Below, piece after piece: positions 20,509-28,029 of a DNA stretch of 64,000 nt. The notes under the pieces are model-generated. The model was given only the letters and a program-made list of their open reading frames with translations, was not told the origin of the DNA and made no database searches. The stretch comes from Bacteroidota bacterium (GTDB lineage Bacteria; Bacteroidota; Bacteroidia; Chitinophagales; Chitinophagaceae), in assembly GCA_947452555.1 (NCBI GenBank), contig CANGDH010000007.1, forward strand, positions 48,737-112,736, in the 5' to 3' direction. Positions within the stretch are counted from its first letter, which is position 1. The number at the start of each line of letters is the position of its first letter. The translations under genes and the position numbers were made by a program.

Positions 20509-20545
20509 AAAAAAAATCCCGAAAGCTTCGGGGCCGTCGGGATTT
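20509..20545 (-). terminator. intrinsic terminator of glyS
   Basis: AAATCCCGA and TCGGGATTT form a 9-bp stem; read leftward it ends in a run of eight U (20509-20516). An alternative inner stem CCCGAA/TTCGGG exists. It lies 18 nt after the glyS stop. Confidence 0.75.
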
Positions 20546-20563
20546 AAAAAATAGAAAAGTGTT

Positions 20564-22012
20564 CTAGCTAATATGCTCAAGCACCATTGATTTTACTTTA
20601 TTCATTGGTATACGTTCTTGTAACATACTATCTCTGTAACGAATAGTAACGGTACCGTCTTCTTTGGTTTGATGGTCAATTGTAACACAAAATGGAGTTC
20701 CTATTGCATCCTGACGACGATATCTTTTTCCAATTGCATCTTTCTCCTCATAGAAGCAATGGAATGACTTTTTACATTCGTCCATTAATTCTTTAGCTAA
20801 TTCTGGTAAACCGTCTTTCTTTGTTAATGGAAGAATAGCTAATTTATTAGGTGCAATTCTTGCTGGAAAATGCAGTACGACTCTTGAATCGGTAGTGCCA
20901 TCTTCTTTGTTGATTGTTTCTTCTTCGTATGAGTTAGATAAAATCAATAAGAACATTCTATCCAACCCAATTGAAGTTTCAATTACGTAAGGAACATAAT
21001 GTTGATTAATTTCAGTATCAAAATATTGTAATTTCTTTTTACTAAATTCTTGATGACGTGTTAGATCAAAATCAGTTCTTGAATGAATACCTTCTACCTC
21101 CTTAAATCCAAATGGAAATTCAAATTCAATGTCCACAGCAGCATCTGCATAGTGCGCCAGTTTTACGTGGTCATGAAAACGGTATTTGTCTGCAGTAATT
21201 CCTAAACTCAAATGCCATTTCATTCTTTCTGCCTTCCAATGCTCATACCATTCTTTTTGTGTTCCTGGCTTAATAAAGAATTGCATTTCCATTTGCTCGA
21301 ACTCACGCATCCTAAATATAAACTGACGTGCTACAATCTCATTTCTAAAAGCTTTCCCAGTTTGTGCAATTCCAAAAGGAATTTTCATCCTTGCTGTTTT
21401 TTGCACATTTAAAAAGTTTACAAAAATACCTTGTGCAGTTTCTGGTCTCAAATAGATTGTATTGGCATCTTCTGCAACAGAACCTAATTCAGTAGAGAAC
21501 ATTAAATTAAATTGACGAATCTCTGTCCAGTTTCCTGTACCACTAATACTACAGTGTATCTTATTGTCTTCTATTAATTTTTTTAAGCCTTCAAAATCAT
21601 CCTTTGCTAATAAAGCGTCCATGTTAGCTAATAAATTATCTGCTGCCACTTGTTCACCTCTCTCGACTAATTTTTCCGCGTGCCCTTCTATCAAATGGTC
21701 TACTCTATATCTTTTTTTACTGTCTTTATTATCAATCAATGGGTCACTAAAGCCGTCTACGTGTCCACTTGCTTTCCAGGTAGTTGGATGCATAAAAATA
21801 GCGGCGTCAATCCCAACGATATTCTCATTCATCTGTGTCATACAGGCCCACCAATAATCACGAATATTCTTCTTTAATTGAGAACCATAAGGGCCGTAAT
21901 CATATACCGCACTTAATCCATCGTAAATTTCACTACTTGGGAATACAAAACCATATTCTTTAGCATGTGAAATGATTGCCTGAAATGTATTGTCTGAAGG
22001 TGTCTTACTCAT
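20564..22012 (-). CDS. glyS: glycine--tRNA ligase (homodimeric type)
   Basis: Class II glycyl-tRNA synthetase of the eukaryal/archaeal-like single-chain type, 482 residues; charges tRNA-Gly. Motifs: N-terminal YGFVFPSSEIYDGLSAVYDYGP, motif 2 IGIAQTGKAFRNEI, the RMREFEQMEMQFFI segment, and motif 3 around ETSIGLDRMFLLIL; the C-terminal anticodon-binding domain follows. The frame extends three codons upstream to a TTG at 22021, but that overlaps the -7 box TATCTTTG (22019-22026), so the ATG at 22012 is preferred. Followed by a strong terminator. Divergence from the two-subunit glyQ/glyS of E. coli is normal for this phylum. Confidence 0.96.
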   Translation of the reverse strand: MSKTPSDNTFQAIISHAKEYGFVFPSSEIYDGLSAVYDYGPYGSQLKKNIRDYWWACMTQMNENIVGIDAAIFMHPTTWKASGHVDGFSDPLIDNKDSKKRYRVDHLIEGHAEKLVERGEQVAADNLLANMDALLAKDDFEGLKKLIEDNKIHCSISGTGNWTEIRQFNLMFSTELGSVAEDANTIYLRPETAQGIFVNFLNVQKTARMKIPFGIAQTGKAFRNEIVARQFIFRMREFEQMEMQFFIKPGTQKEWYEHWKAERMKWHLSLGITADKYRFHDHVKLAHYADAAVDIEFEFPFGFKEVEGIHSRTDFDLTRHQEFSKKKLQYFDTEINQHYVPYVIETSIGLDRMFLLILSNSYEEETINKEDGTTDSRVVLHFPARIAPNKLAILPLTKKDGLPELAKELMDECKKSFHCFYEEKDAIGKRYRRQDAIGTPFCVTIDHQTKEDGTVTIRYRDSMLQERIPMNKVKSMVLEHIS

Positions 22013-22018
22013 AGTTTG

Positions 22019-22026
22019 CAAAGATA
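22019..22026 (-). promoter_or_regulatory. -7 box of glyS
   Basis: TATCTTTG followed by CAAACT and the ATG, leaving a leader of at most a few bases. It separates glyS from the MazG-like gene upstream (stop at 22040). Confidence 0.5.
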
Positions 22027-22039
22027 AGGGGAGAATAGA

Positions 22040-22381
22040 TTATCGGTGTAATTTTTCGTTATTTTGATGCCTTGTGGCGTCTCTAATGGTTTTCTTTTGT
22101 AAATTTTTCTCAAAAGCTGTTGCCAAATCAATTCCTGTCTGATTTGCCAGACAAATTAAAACAAATAAGATATCCGCCATTTCGTCTGCCAACACAAGTT
22201 CTTCTTCTTTATTTTTATAAGATTGATCTCCAAATTTTCGAACCATAATCCTAGAAAGCTCTCCTACTTCTTCCATTAAAATTCCCAAATTAGTGAGTTC
22301 GCTAAAATATTTAACCCCAATGGTTTTGATCCATTGGTCCACCTGTTCCTGTGCCTGATTAATGGTTATAGTATTCGACAT
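22040..22381 (-). CDS. MazG-like nucleotide pyrophosphohydrolase
   Basis: A 113-residue all-alpha NTP pyrophosphohydrolase of the MazG/dUTPase superfamily, expected to hydrolyse non-canonical or surplus (d)NTPs to monophosphates. The magnesium-binding signature EExxE...ExxD is visible as EEVGE (E37, E38, E41) and DEMAD (E67, D70). It is a single-domain form. It lies 27 nt downstream of dtd on the same strand, a small quality-control pair, and 28 nt upstream of glyS, which has its own promoter. Precise substrate unknown. Confidence 0.85.
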   Translation of the reverse strand: MSNTITINQAQEQVDQWIKTIGVKYFSELTNLGILMEEVGELSRIMVRKFGDQSYKNKEEELVLADEMADILFVLICLANQTGIDLATAFEKNLQKKTIRDATRHQNNEKLHR

Positions 22382-22408
22382 ATTTTGATTTATTAAAAGG
22401 TTAAAAAA

Positions 22409-22861
22409 TTATTCTTTGTTTTTAGTGTCTATAGCAATAGTCACCGGACCATCATTGACTAAAGACACTTTCATATCAGCCCCAAACTGACCAGCTTGAA
22501 TGGGTTTTCCTAAATCCTTACTCAATTGTTGAATCATCGATTCATATAATGGCAATGAAATGTCTGGTTTTGCTGCATTAATGTATGATGGCCTATTCCC
22601 TTTTTTAGTGCTAGCATGCAAAGTGAATTGACTCACCAATAATATGGCGCCACCAATTTCCTTAATACTTAGGTTCATAACCCCATTTTCATCATCAAAA
22701 AGACGTAAGCCTACAATTTTGTTAGAAAGCCATACTAAGTCCTCTTGACTATCCGCATTTTCTATTCCCAGCAAAATCATATATCCTTGTTCAATAGCAC
22801 CAATTAGATGGCCTTCCACCTTTACATTCGCCTCCTGTACCCTTTGAATTATAACTCTCAT
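22409..22861 (-). CDS. dtd: D-aminoacyl-tRNA deacylase
   Basis: Dtd family enzyme, 150 residues as usual, which hydrolyses D-amino acids (and glycine mischarged on tRNA-Ala) from tRNA. Both active-site motifs are present: VSQFTLHAS (residues 76-84, with the -SQxTL- segment) and the Gly-cisPro motif in NDGPVTIAI near the C-terminus. First gene of a dtd/MazG-like unit; divergent from the flippase gene, 68 nt away. Function assignment is firm. Confidence 0.95.
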   Translation of the reverse strand: MRVIIQRVQEANVKVEGHLIGAIEQGYMILLGIENADSQEDLVWLSNKIVGLRLFDDENGVMNLSIKEIGGAILLVSQFTLHASTKKGNRPSYINAAKPDISLPLYESMIQQLSKDLGKPIQAGQFGADMKVSLVNDGPVTIAIDTKNKE

Positions 22862-22929
22862 AATTGCTTCAATTTCAAGGTGAAGATAAACAAAACTATT
22901 TTCACTAATTTAGCTGTAATTTCAGCCCC

Positions 22930-24420
22930 TTGAGTAGTATTAAAAAATTAGCAAGTCAGACAGCATGGTATGGACTTAGTTCGATAGCCGCAAGGTTTAT
23001 CAGCTATTTACTAACGCCGTATTTAACCTATAAGCTTACCGAAGTTGCTTATGGAGAGAATGCTATTGTGTATTCTTTTATTCCTTTTTTGAATGTCATT
23101 GTTACTCATGGCATGGAAACCGCCTATTTCCGTTTTGGTTCCAAAGAAAATGAGGATAAAATTTATCATACAAGTAGCTTTTCCATGATGATGGTTACTG
23201 CATTAGTAATTGTTGGGCTAATTTTCTGGAGTGCACCAATAGCTTCGTTATTACAAATAAATTTACATCCAGAATATATTAGTTTAGTGGCTTGGGTTAT
23301 AGGCTTGGATGCACTTACCACTATCCCATTTTCAAGATTGAGACTAGAAGGACGTCCTAAGAAATTTGCCTTTATAAAAGTGGGTGGAATCCTGTTAAAC
23401 ATTCTTGCTACCTATGCACTTATTAGTACCCTTCCACAATATGCTCAGTCGAATCCAAATAGCTTTATAACAAGTATATATAAGCCAGGTTGGGAAGTAG
23501 GGTACATATTAATAGCAAACATTGTTCAAAACGTTTTCGTACTATTGTTATTACAGAAAGAAATACGTGCACTGCGTTTTTCTTTTGATATGAAATTATG
23601 GCGCGAAATGATGTTGTATTCCTTACCCTTAATTCTTGTTGGTTTTGGTGGAATGATCAATGAAACCATGGATAGAATCATGATTGGTTGGTGGGGACCA
23701 GGGGGCAGCCCAGATGCTAATAAAGCATTGGTGGGTATTTATAGTGCTTGCTATAAACTAGCCATACTCATTACTATTTCTATTCAAGCATTTAGAATGG
23801 GAGCAGAACCTTTTTTCTTTAAGCAAGCTCAGTCAGATAATGCTCAAAAAACTTATGCGAGAGTCATGAAGTTTTTTGTAATTACATTATGTCTAATGTT
23901 TTTAGGGGTGGTTTTGTATTTGGATATCTGGAAAGAGTTTATCAGAAACCCCGCCATGTACGTGGGTTTGAAAGTAGTGCCAATTCTTTTAATTGCTAAT
24001 ATGTTTTTAGGCGTTTATTATAATTTAAGTATCTGGTACAAATTAAGCAATCGAACTATGGCAGGTGCTTGGATAACTTTATTAGGAGCCACTATTACCA
24101 TAACTATTAACTATTTTGCAATACCTTATTTTGGATACATGGCAAGCGCTTGGGCCACTTTCTTTTGTTATGGAACTATGATGGTAGTAAGTTATAAATG
24201 GGGACAGAAAATTTATCCAGTACCATATGCAACTAAAAAATTAATCGCTTATTTCGTAATTGCATTATTAATTTATGGAATTAATTCACTCCTTCATTTA
24301 ATTTCAACAAATGCACCTTTCAATTATTTATTTGCAACGGTTTTACTAGTACTCTTTATTGTATTTATAGCAAAAATTGAAAAGAAAGAACTACAAACTA
24401 TTTTAAGAAAGAATATATAA
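22930..24420 (+). CDS. polysaccharide/lipid flippase, MOP superfamily
   Basis: A 496-residue polytopic membrane protein of the oligosaccharide flippase (Wzx/RfbX-like) family, with about 12-14 hydrophobic segments along its length. The start LASQTAWYGLSSIAARFISYLLTPYLT is the typical amphipathic first helix region of this group. It should move a lipid-linked glycan across the inner membrane. The only plausible start is TTG at 22930; no in-frame ATG lies between the upstream stop and conserved sequence. No glycosyltransferases are nearby, so the cargo is unknown. Its stop overlaps the next gene's ATG by one base (TAATG), implying translational coupling. Confidence 0.85.
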   Translation: MSSIKKLASQTAWYGLSSIAARFISYLLTPYLTYKLTEVAYGENAIVYSFIPFLNVIVTHGMETAYFRFGSKENEDKIYHTSSFSMMMVTALVIVGLIFWSAPIASLLQINLHPEYISLVAWVIGLDALTTIPFSRLRLEGRPKKFAFIKVGGILLNILATYALISTLPQYAQSNPNSFITSIYKPGWEVGYILIANIVQNVFVLLLLQKEIRALRFSFDMKLWREMMLYSLPLILVGFGGMINETMDRIMIGWWGPGGSPDANKALVGIYSACYKLAILITISIQAFRMGAEPFFFKQAQSDNAQKTYARVMKFFVITLCLMFLGVVLYLDIWKEFIRNPAMYVGLKVVPILLIANMFLGVYYNLSIWYKLSNRTMAGAWITLLGATITITINYFAIPYFGYMASAWATFFCYGTMMVVSYKWGQKIYPVPYATKKLIAYFVIALLIYGINSLLHLISTNAPFNYLFATVLLVLFIVFIAKIEKKELQTILRKNI

Positions 24421-24896
24421 TGGCAGAAGATCTAGAAATATTAAAAGGCGACAAGCAATCGCAATACGAATCCTTAATTCCTCAAATCAAGGCACTCATT
24501 GAAGGCGAGAAAAACCAAGTAGCTAATTTAGCAAATATTGCAGCTGCCTTGAAAGAGCAATTTAATTGGTGGTGGGTTGGCTTTTATTGGATTTTTGACG
24601 ACGAGTTGGTACTTGGACCGTTTCAAGGTCCTGTAGCTTGTACTCGTATCAAAAAAGGCCGTGGTGTATGTGGAACCAGCTGGGAAAAGGAAAAGACTAT
24701 TTTAGTAGAAGACGTCGAGAAATTTCCAGGGCATATTGCTTGTAGTAGTGCCTCCAAGTCAGAAATTGTAGTGCCTGTTTTTCAAAATGGCAAAATAGTA
24801 GGTGTATTAGATGTAGATAGTGAGCTTTCTGCTCATTTTGACGAAATAGACCAAGCATATCTTGAAAAAATTGTAAGATTGATTCAAAACGATTAA
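24420..24896 (+). CDS. msrC: free methionine-(R)-sulfoxide reductase (GAF domain)
   Basis: A 158-residue single GAF-domain enzyme that reduces free methionine-R-sulfoxide. The three characteristic cysteines are present at C74 (PVACTRI), C84 (GRGVCGTSW) and C108 (HIACSSASKSEIVVPVF); their spacing of 10 and 24 residues equals that of the E. coli enzyme (84, 94, 118). The closing VLDVDSE motif is also intact. The ATG overlaps the flippase stop codon by one base, an odd partner functionally. The tRNA-Leu gene follows 15 nt after the stop. Confidence 0.93.
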   Translation: MAEDLEILKGDKQSQYESLIPQIKALIEGEKNQVANLANIAAALKEQFNWWWVGFYWIFDDELVLGPFQGPVACTRIKKGRGVCGTSWEKEKTILVEDVEKFPGHIACSSASKSEIVVPVFQNGKIVGVLDVDSELSAHFDEIDQAYLEKIVRLIQND

Positions 24897-24911
24897 GTTT
24901 GCAACCCCTAA

Positions 24912-24993
24912 GCGGATGTGGCGAAATTGGCAGACGCACTAGACTTAGGATCTAGCGCCGCGAGGCGTGTGGGTTCGACCCCCTCCATCCGCA
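24912..24993 (+). tRNA. tRNA-Leu (anticodon UAG)
   Basis: The acceptor arm GCGGATG pairs with CATCCGC (24986-24992) with A as discriminator. The anticodon stem-loop is CTAGA-CTTAGGA-TCTAG, anticodon TAG (read as UAG, Leu). The T-loop GGTTCGACC and a long variable arm typical of tRNA-Leu are present. CCA is not encoded. Followed at once by an intrinsic terminator. Confidence 0.96.
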
Positions 24994-24995
24994 CA

Positions 24996-25030
24996 AAAGC
25001 CCTTTCTTTTAATATAGAAAGGGCTTTTTT
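24996..25030 (+). terminator. intrinsic terminator after tRNA-Leu
   Basis: AAAGCCCTTTCT and AGAAAGGGCTTT form a 12-bp stem, 8-nt loop, then a T-run. It ends the flippase/msrC/tRNA transcript or a separate tRNA transcript. Confidence 0.85.
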
Positions 25031-25096
25031 AATTTTTTTAAGATTAGATCCAATATTTACAATGGCAGAAATTCGAATAATTTAGGCTTAAAATCA

Positions 25097-25104
25097 TACC
25101 TTTG
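25097..25104 (+). promoter_or_regulatory. -7 box of tig
   Basis: TACCTTTG, 30 nt before the tig ATG and after the tRNA terminator. Confidence 0.55.
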
Positions 25105-25134
25105 GCCCCCTTAAACATTACTAATTTATAGATT

Positions 25135-26502
25135 ATGGCAAGTATAAAAAGAGAGAACATTGGACTGTTAAATGACAAATTAACAATCACTATAGCTAAA
25201 GAAGATTATATCAAAGGCTATGAAACCAACTTAAAAAAGTACGCTAAAACTGCAAATATTCCTGGCTTTAGAAAAGGAATGGTTCCTGCAGGTTTAATTA
25301 AAAAAATGCATGGACAATCTGTTTTTCAAGACGAGATTTTGAAAACCGTAGAAAATGAAATGAACCAATATATTGCAAAAGAGAAAATAGAAATTTTTGC
25401 ACAACCATTACCAATGGCTACTAATATGGCCAATATGGATGTAAATACACCTGGCGATTATGAATTTGCTTTTGAAGTAGGTTTAAAACCTGAGTTCAAG
25501 TTAAATACAAAAGAAATTAAAGTAACTAAATATAAAATTCAAGTTACTCCGGAAATGATACAAAGCGAATTAGAAAGATTACAAATTCGTAATGGTAATA
25601 TGACTGAGCCAGAGACTGCTGAAAGCGAGGAGAATGTTTTAAATGTTACATTTATTGAGTCTGACAAAGACGGTAATGAAGTGGAAGGTGGAATTAGAAA
25701 AGACAACTCTTTATTAATTAAATACTTTACTGAGAAATCAAGAAAACAATTTTTTGGTAAAAAGACAGAGGACATTGTTGTTATTAATTTAAAGCAATCC
25801 TTTGATGACAAAGAATTAGATATCATTTTAAATGATCTTGGATTAACTAAAGAAGATGCTGATAAATACTTTAAGTTATTGATTACTAAAGTCGGCTTGG
25901 TTGAAAAAGCACCATTAGACGAAACATTATTCACAGTTACCTACCCAAATCAAACAATCAAAACAGAAGCTGAATTTAGAGAAGCTATCAAAACTGATAT
26001 TGAGGGTTACTATGAGCAACAAGCTAGAAACCAAATTCATGATCAAATTTATCACGCGTTAATTGAAAATACTAAAATGGAATTCCCGACTGCTTTCTTA
26101 AAGCGTTGGTTACAAAATGGGGGTGAAAAGCCAAGAACTATTGAGGAAGCAGAGAAAGAATATCCAGTATTTGCTGATCAATTAAAATGGACATTAATAA
26201 GCACTCAATTAATCGCAGACAATAAAATTGAAGTAGTTGCAGAAGACCTAAAGGACTTTGCTAAACAACAGTTAATGAGTTATATGGGTGGTCAATTAGG
26301 TGCTTTGGGAGATAACGACCAATGGTTAGAAGATTATGCTGCAAGAATGATGCAAGACAGAAAGTTTGTGGAAGATAGCTACCATAGAATTAGCACAGAC
26401 AAATTATTCACTTCTATAGAGGGAGATGTTACAGTAAAAGATGAGTCTATTTCTGCAGAGAAATTTGCTGATAAATTACAACAGCACCAACACCAACATT
26501 AG
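25135..26502 (+). CDS. tig: trigger factor
   Basis: Ribosome-associated chaperone and peptidyl-prolyl isomerase-like protein, 455 residues. The ribosome-binding signature GFRKGMVP lies at residues 44-51. The middle, about 150-250, corresponds to the PPIase domain but is poorly conserved, as is common in this phylum; the rest is the helical C-terminal chaperone domain. The protein ends in an unusual glutamine/histidine tail, LQQHQHQH. It has its own -7 box and terminator and lies just ahead of clpP-clpP-clpX, the classic tig-clp neighbourhood. Confidence 0.93.
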   Translation: MASIKRENIGLLNDKLTITIAKEDYIKGYETNLKKYAKTANIPGFRKGMVPAGLIKKMHGQSVFQDEILKTVENEMNQYIAKEKIEIFAQPLPMATNMANMDVNTPGDYEFAFEVGLKPEFKLNTKEIKVTKYKIQVTPEMIQSELERLQIRNGNMTEPETAESEENVLNVTFIESDKDGNEVEGGIRKDNSLLIKYFTEKSRKQFFGKKTEDIVVINLKQSFDDKELDIILNDLGLTKEDADKYFKLLITKVGLVEKAPLDETLFTVTYPNQTIKTEAEFREAIKTDIEGYYEQQARNQIHDQIYHALIENTKMEFPTAFLKRWLQNGGEKPRTIEEAEKEYPVFADQLKWTLISTQLIADNKIEVVAEDLKDFAKQQLMSYMGGQLGALGDNDQWLEDYAARMMQDRKFVEDSYHRISTDKLFTSIEGDVTVKDESISAEKFADKLQQHQHQH

Positions 26503-26545
26503 AAGCTTTAGAAAGCAATACTTTCTATCAAAATCATACTATTTC

Positions 26546-26577
26546 AAGCCCTGGATCAAAAATCTGGGGCTTTTTTT
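26546..26577 (+). terminator. intrinsic terminator after tig
   Basis: AAGCCCTGGAT with ATCTGGGGCTT around CAAAA, then TTTTTTT. It separates tig from the clp genes. Confidence 0.8.
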
Positions 26578-26593
26578 GTTTCTACACCATTTT

Positions 26594-26628
26594 TCTGTCA
26601 TAACAGACAAGTTTGGCACTCTTTTTGC
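26594..26628 (+). promoter_or_regulatory. sigma-54-like promoter with upstream dyad, clpP-clpP-clpX
   Basis: TGGCAC-TCTTT-TTGCT (from 26614) has GG and GC exactly 10 nt apart (26615-26616, 26627-26628), the -24/-12 layout of sigma-54 promoters. Immediately upstream is the dyad TCTGT-CATA-ACAGA (26594-26607). The start codon is 49 nt beyond the GC. A second, near-consensus -7 box TACCTTTA (26651-26658) lies closer to the ATG. Which is used is not known. Confidence 0.5.
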
Positions 26629-26676
26629 TCTTGCTTAGGGGAATAGGTTTTACCTTTACAACTGAAAAACGTAATT

Positions 26677-27363
26677 ATGAATATAGGCAAAGAATTTGAA
26701 AAATACGCTGTCAAGCATCAAGGTATCAGCAGTAATACCCTTCATCAATATAGAAATAGTGTGACTAATTTGACACCCTATATTATTGAGGAAAGACCCA
26801 TGAATGTAGCAAGCATGGATGTATTTAGTCGTTTAATGATGGACCGTATCATTTTCCTTGGAGAAGGGATTAATGATTATGTTGCCAATATTGTAACTGC
26901 GCAATTATTATTCTTGGAAAGTACAGACCGTACCAAGGACATTCAAATGTACATTAACAGCCCTGGCGGAAGCGTTTATGCTGGCTTAGGTATTTATGAT
27001 ACGATGCAATTTATTAGCCCTGACGTAGCAACTATATGTACGGGGATGGCTGCTAGCATGGGAGCCGTTTTATTGTGTGCTGGTGTAGAAGGAAAAAGAA
27101 CAGCTTTAAAGCATAGTCGTATTATGTTGCATCAACCAAGTGGAGGAATTGGTGGTCAAGCAACTGACATAGAAATTACGGCAAGAGAAATTAAGAAATT
27201 GAAGCATGAATTATATGAAATCATTGCGAACCATTCTCATCAAGATTTGGAAACAGTAACTAAGGACTGTGATAGAGATTTCTGGATGACTTCTACAGAA
27301 GGTAAAGCTTATGGCTTGGTTGATGAGGTATTGTTAACCAACCCGCGCAAACTAAAGAAATAG
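26677..27363 (+). CDS. clpP: ATP-dependent Clp protease proteolytic subunit, first copy
   Basis: Serine protease ring subunit that works with ClpX, 228 residues including an N-terminal extension of about 40 residues before the conserved core. Catalytic serine is in GMAASMGAVLL, histidine in IMLHQPSGG, and the aspartate region in DCDRDFWM; the product ends YGLVDEVL. All triad regions are intact. First of two tandem, non-identical clpP genes, followed after 26 nt by the second and then clpX, one likely operon. Confidence 0.94.
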   Translation: MNIGKEFEKYAVKHQGISSNTLHQYRNSVTNLTPYIIEERPMNVASMDVFSRLMMDRIIFLGEGINDYVANIVTAQLLFLESTDRTKDIQMYINSPGGSVYAGLGIYDTMQFISPDVATICTGMAASMGAVLLCAGVEGKRTALKHSRIMLHQPSGGIGGQATDIEITAREIKKLKHELYEIIANHSHQDLETVTKDCDRDFWMTSTEGKAYGLVDEVLLTNPRKLKK

Positions 27364-27389
27364 CATTAAAAAAAACTTAATAAGATTGT

Positions 27390-28016
27390 ATGATAATCAC
27401 GAATCAATATTTAATGTCGGAAGACGACGAGCCTCAAGAAACAAAAAAAGAAGAAGCCAATGCGCCTAGTTTTTTAAATAAAAAAATGGAGCAAATCTTT
27501 TTTGAAAAAAGATCAATCTACTTATGGGGTCAAGTGGACGACAAGTCTGCAAAAGACATTGTTACAAAACTATTGTTGTTGGACGCAGACAAACCAGGTG
27601 AGGAAATTAATTTCTATATTAATAGCCCAGGTGGAGTTGTAACAAGTGGTATGGTCATGTTTGATACAATGAACTTAATTAAAAGCCCAGTGCATACCAT
27701 TTGTATGGGATTAGCTGCAAGTATGGGTTCTATCTTATTAAGCATGGGTGAAAAAGGGAAACGTACTATTTTTCCTCATGGCGAAGTAATGATACATCAG
27801 CCTAGCTTAGGTGGTTATTACCAAGCAACTAGTGCTGACATTGAAATTCAAGCAGAGCAAATTAGAAAGACAAAAGAATTGGGTGCTAAGATTTTAGCTA
27901 AAAACTGTGGTAAAACCATGGAACAAATTATGAGCGACTTTGATAGAGACTATTGGATGAATGCAGAAGAAGCAGTTGCATACGGTATTGTTGATAAAAT
28001 AGCAAAGTCACTTTAA
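27390..28016 (+). CDS. clpP: ATP-dependent Clp protease proteolytic subunit, second copy
   Basis: Second Clp peptidase subunit, 208 residues. The triad regions are [12 protein letters not shown] (Ser), [10 protein letters not shown] (His) and SDFDRDYWM (Asp), all intact, and YGIVDKI near the end. It differs from the first copy throughout and has a charged N-terminus ([18 protein letters not shown]). Translation may start at 27390 or at the ATG at 27414, which begins that charged stretch. It lies 26 nt after the first copy and 13 nt before clpX. The two may form mixed rings, as in other bacteria with paired ClpPs; that is inference. Confidence 0.93.
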   Translation: MIITNQYLMSEDDEPQETKKEEANAPSFLNKKMEQIFFEKRSIYLWGQVDDKSAKDIVTKLLLLDADKPGEEINFYINSPGGVVTSGMVMFDTMNLIKSPVHTICMGLAASMGSILLSMGEKGKRTIFPHGEVMIHQPSLGGYYQATSADIEIQAEQIRKTKELGAKILAKNCGKTMEQIMSDFDRDYWMNAEEAVAYGIVDKIAKSL

Positions 28017-28029
28017 TAAAAAACTAAAG

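Larger units (their letters stand above)
20228..20563. repeat. 336-bp intergenic gap packed with GC-rich hairpins
   Basis: Between convergent genes. Dyads seen: AACGCT/AGCGTT (20314-20332); a long stem CCATC...AAAATCGCG (20349-20366) with CGCGATTTT..GATGG (20388-20403); GGCCGC/GCGGCC (20401-20423); the dispersed repeat at 20473-20495; and the glyS terminator. The stretch is visibly richer in CG dinucleotides than the genes on either side, like a REP/BIME-type cluster. A 61-residue leftward open frame here (20395-20580) overlaps the glyS end and these hairpins and is not credible. Confidence 0.55.

Noticed and set aside
20395..20580. 61-residue leftward open frame in the fnr-glyS gap
   Set aside because: It runs through GC-rich hairpins and the glyS terminator, overlaps the glyS 3' end, and has no protein-like pattern.
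24697..24939. 80-residue leftward open frame over msrC and the tRNA
   Set aside because: It lies antisense to a clear gene and into the tRNA-Leu gene.
26441..26638. 65-residue rightward open frame at the end of tig
   Set aside because: It overlaps the tig 3' end and then reads through the terminator and the sigma-54-like promoter; composition is non-coding.
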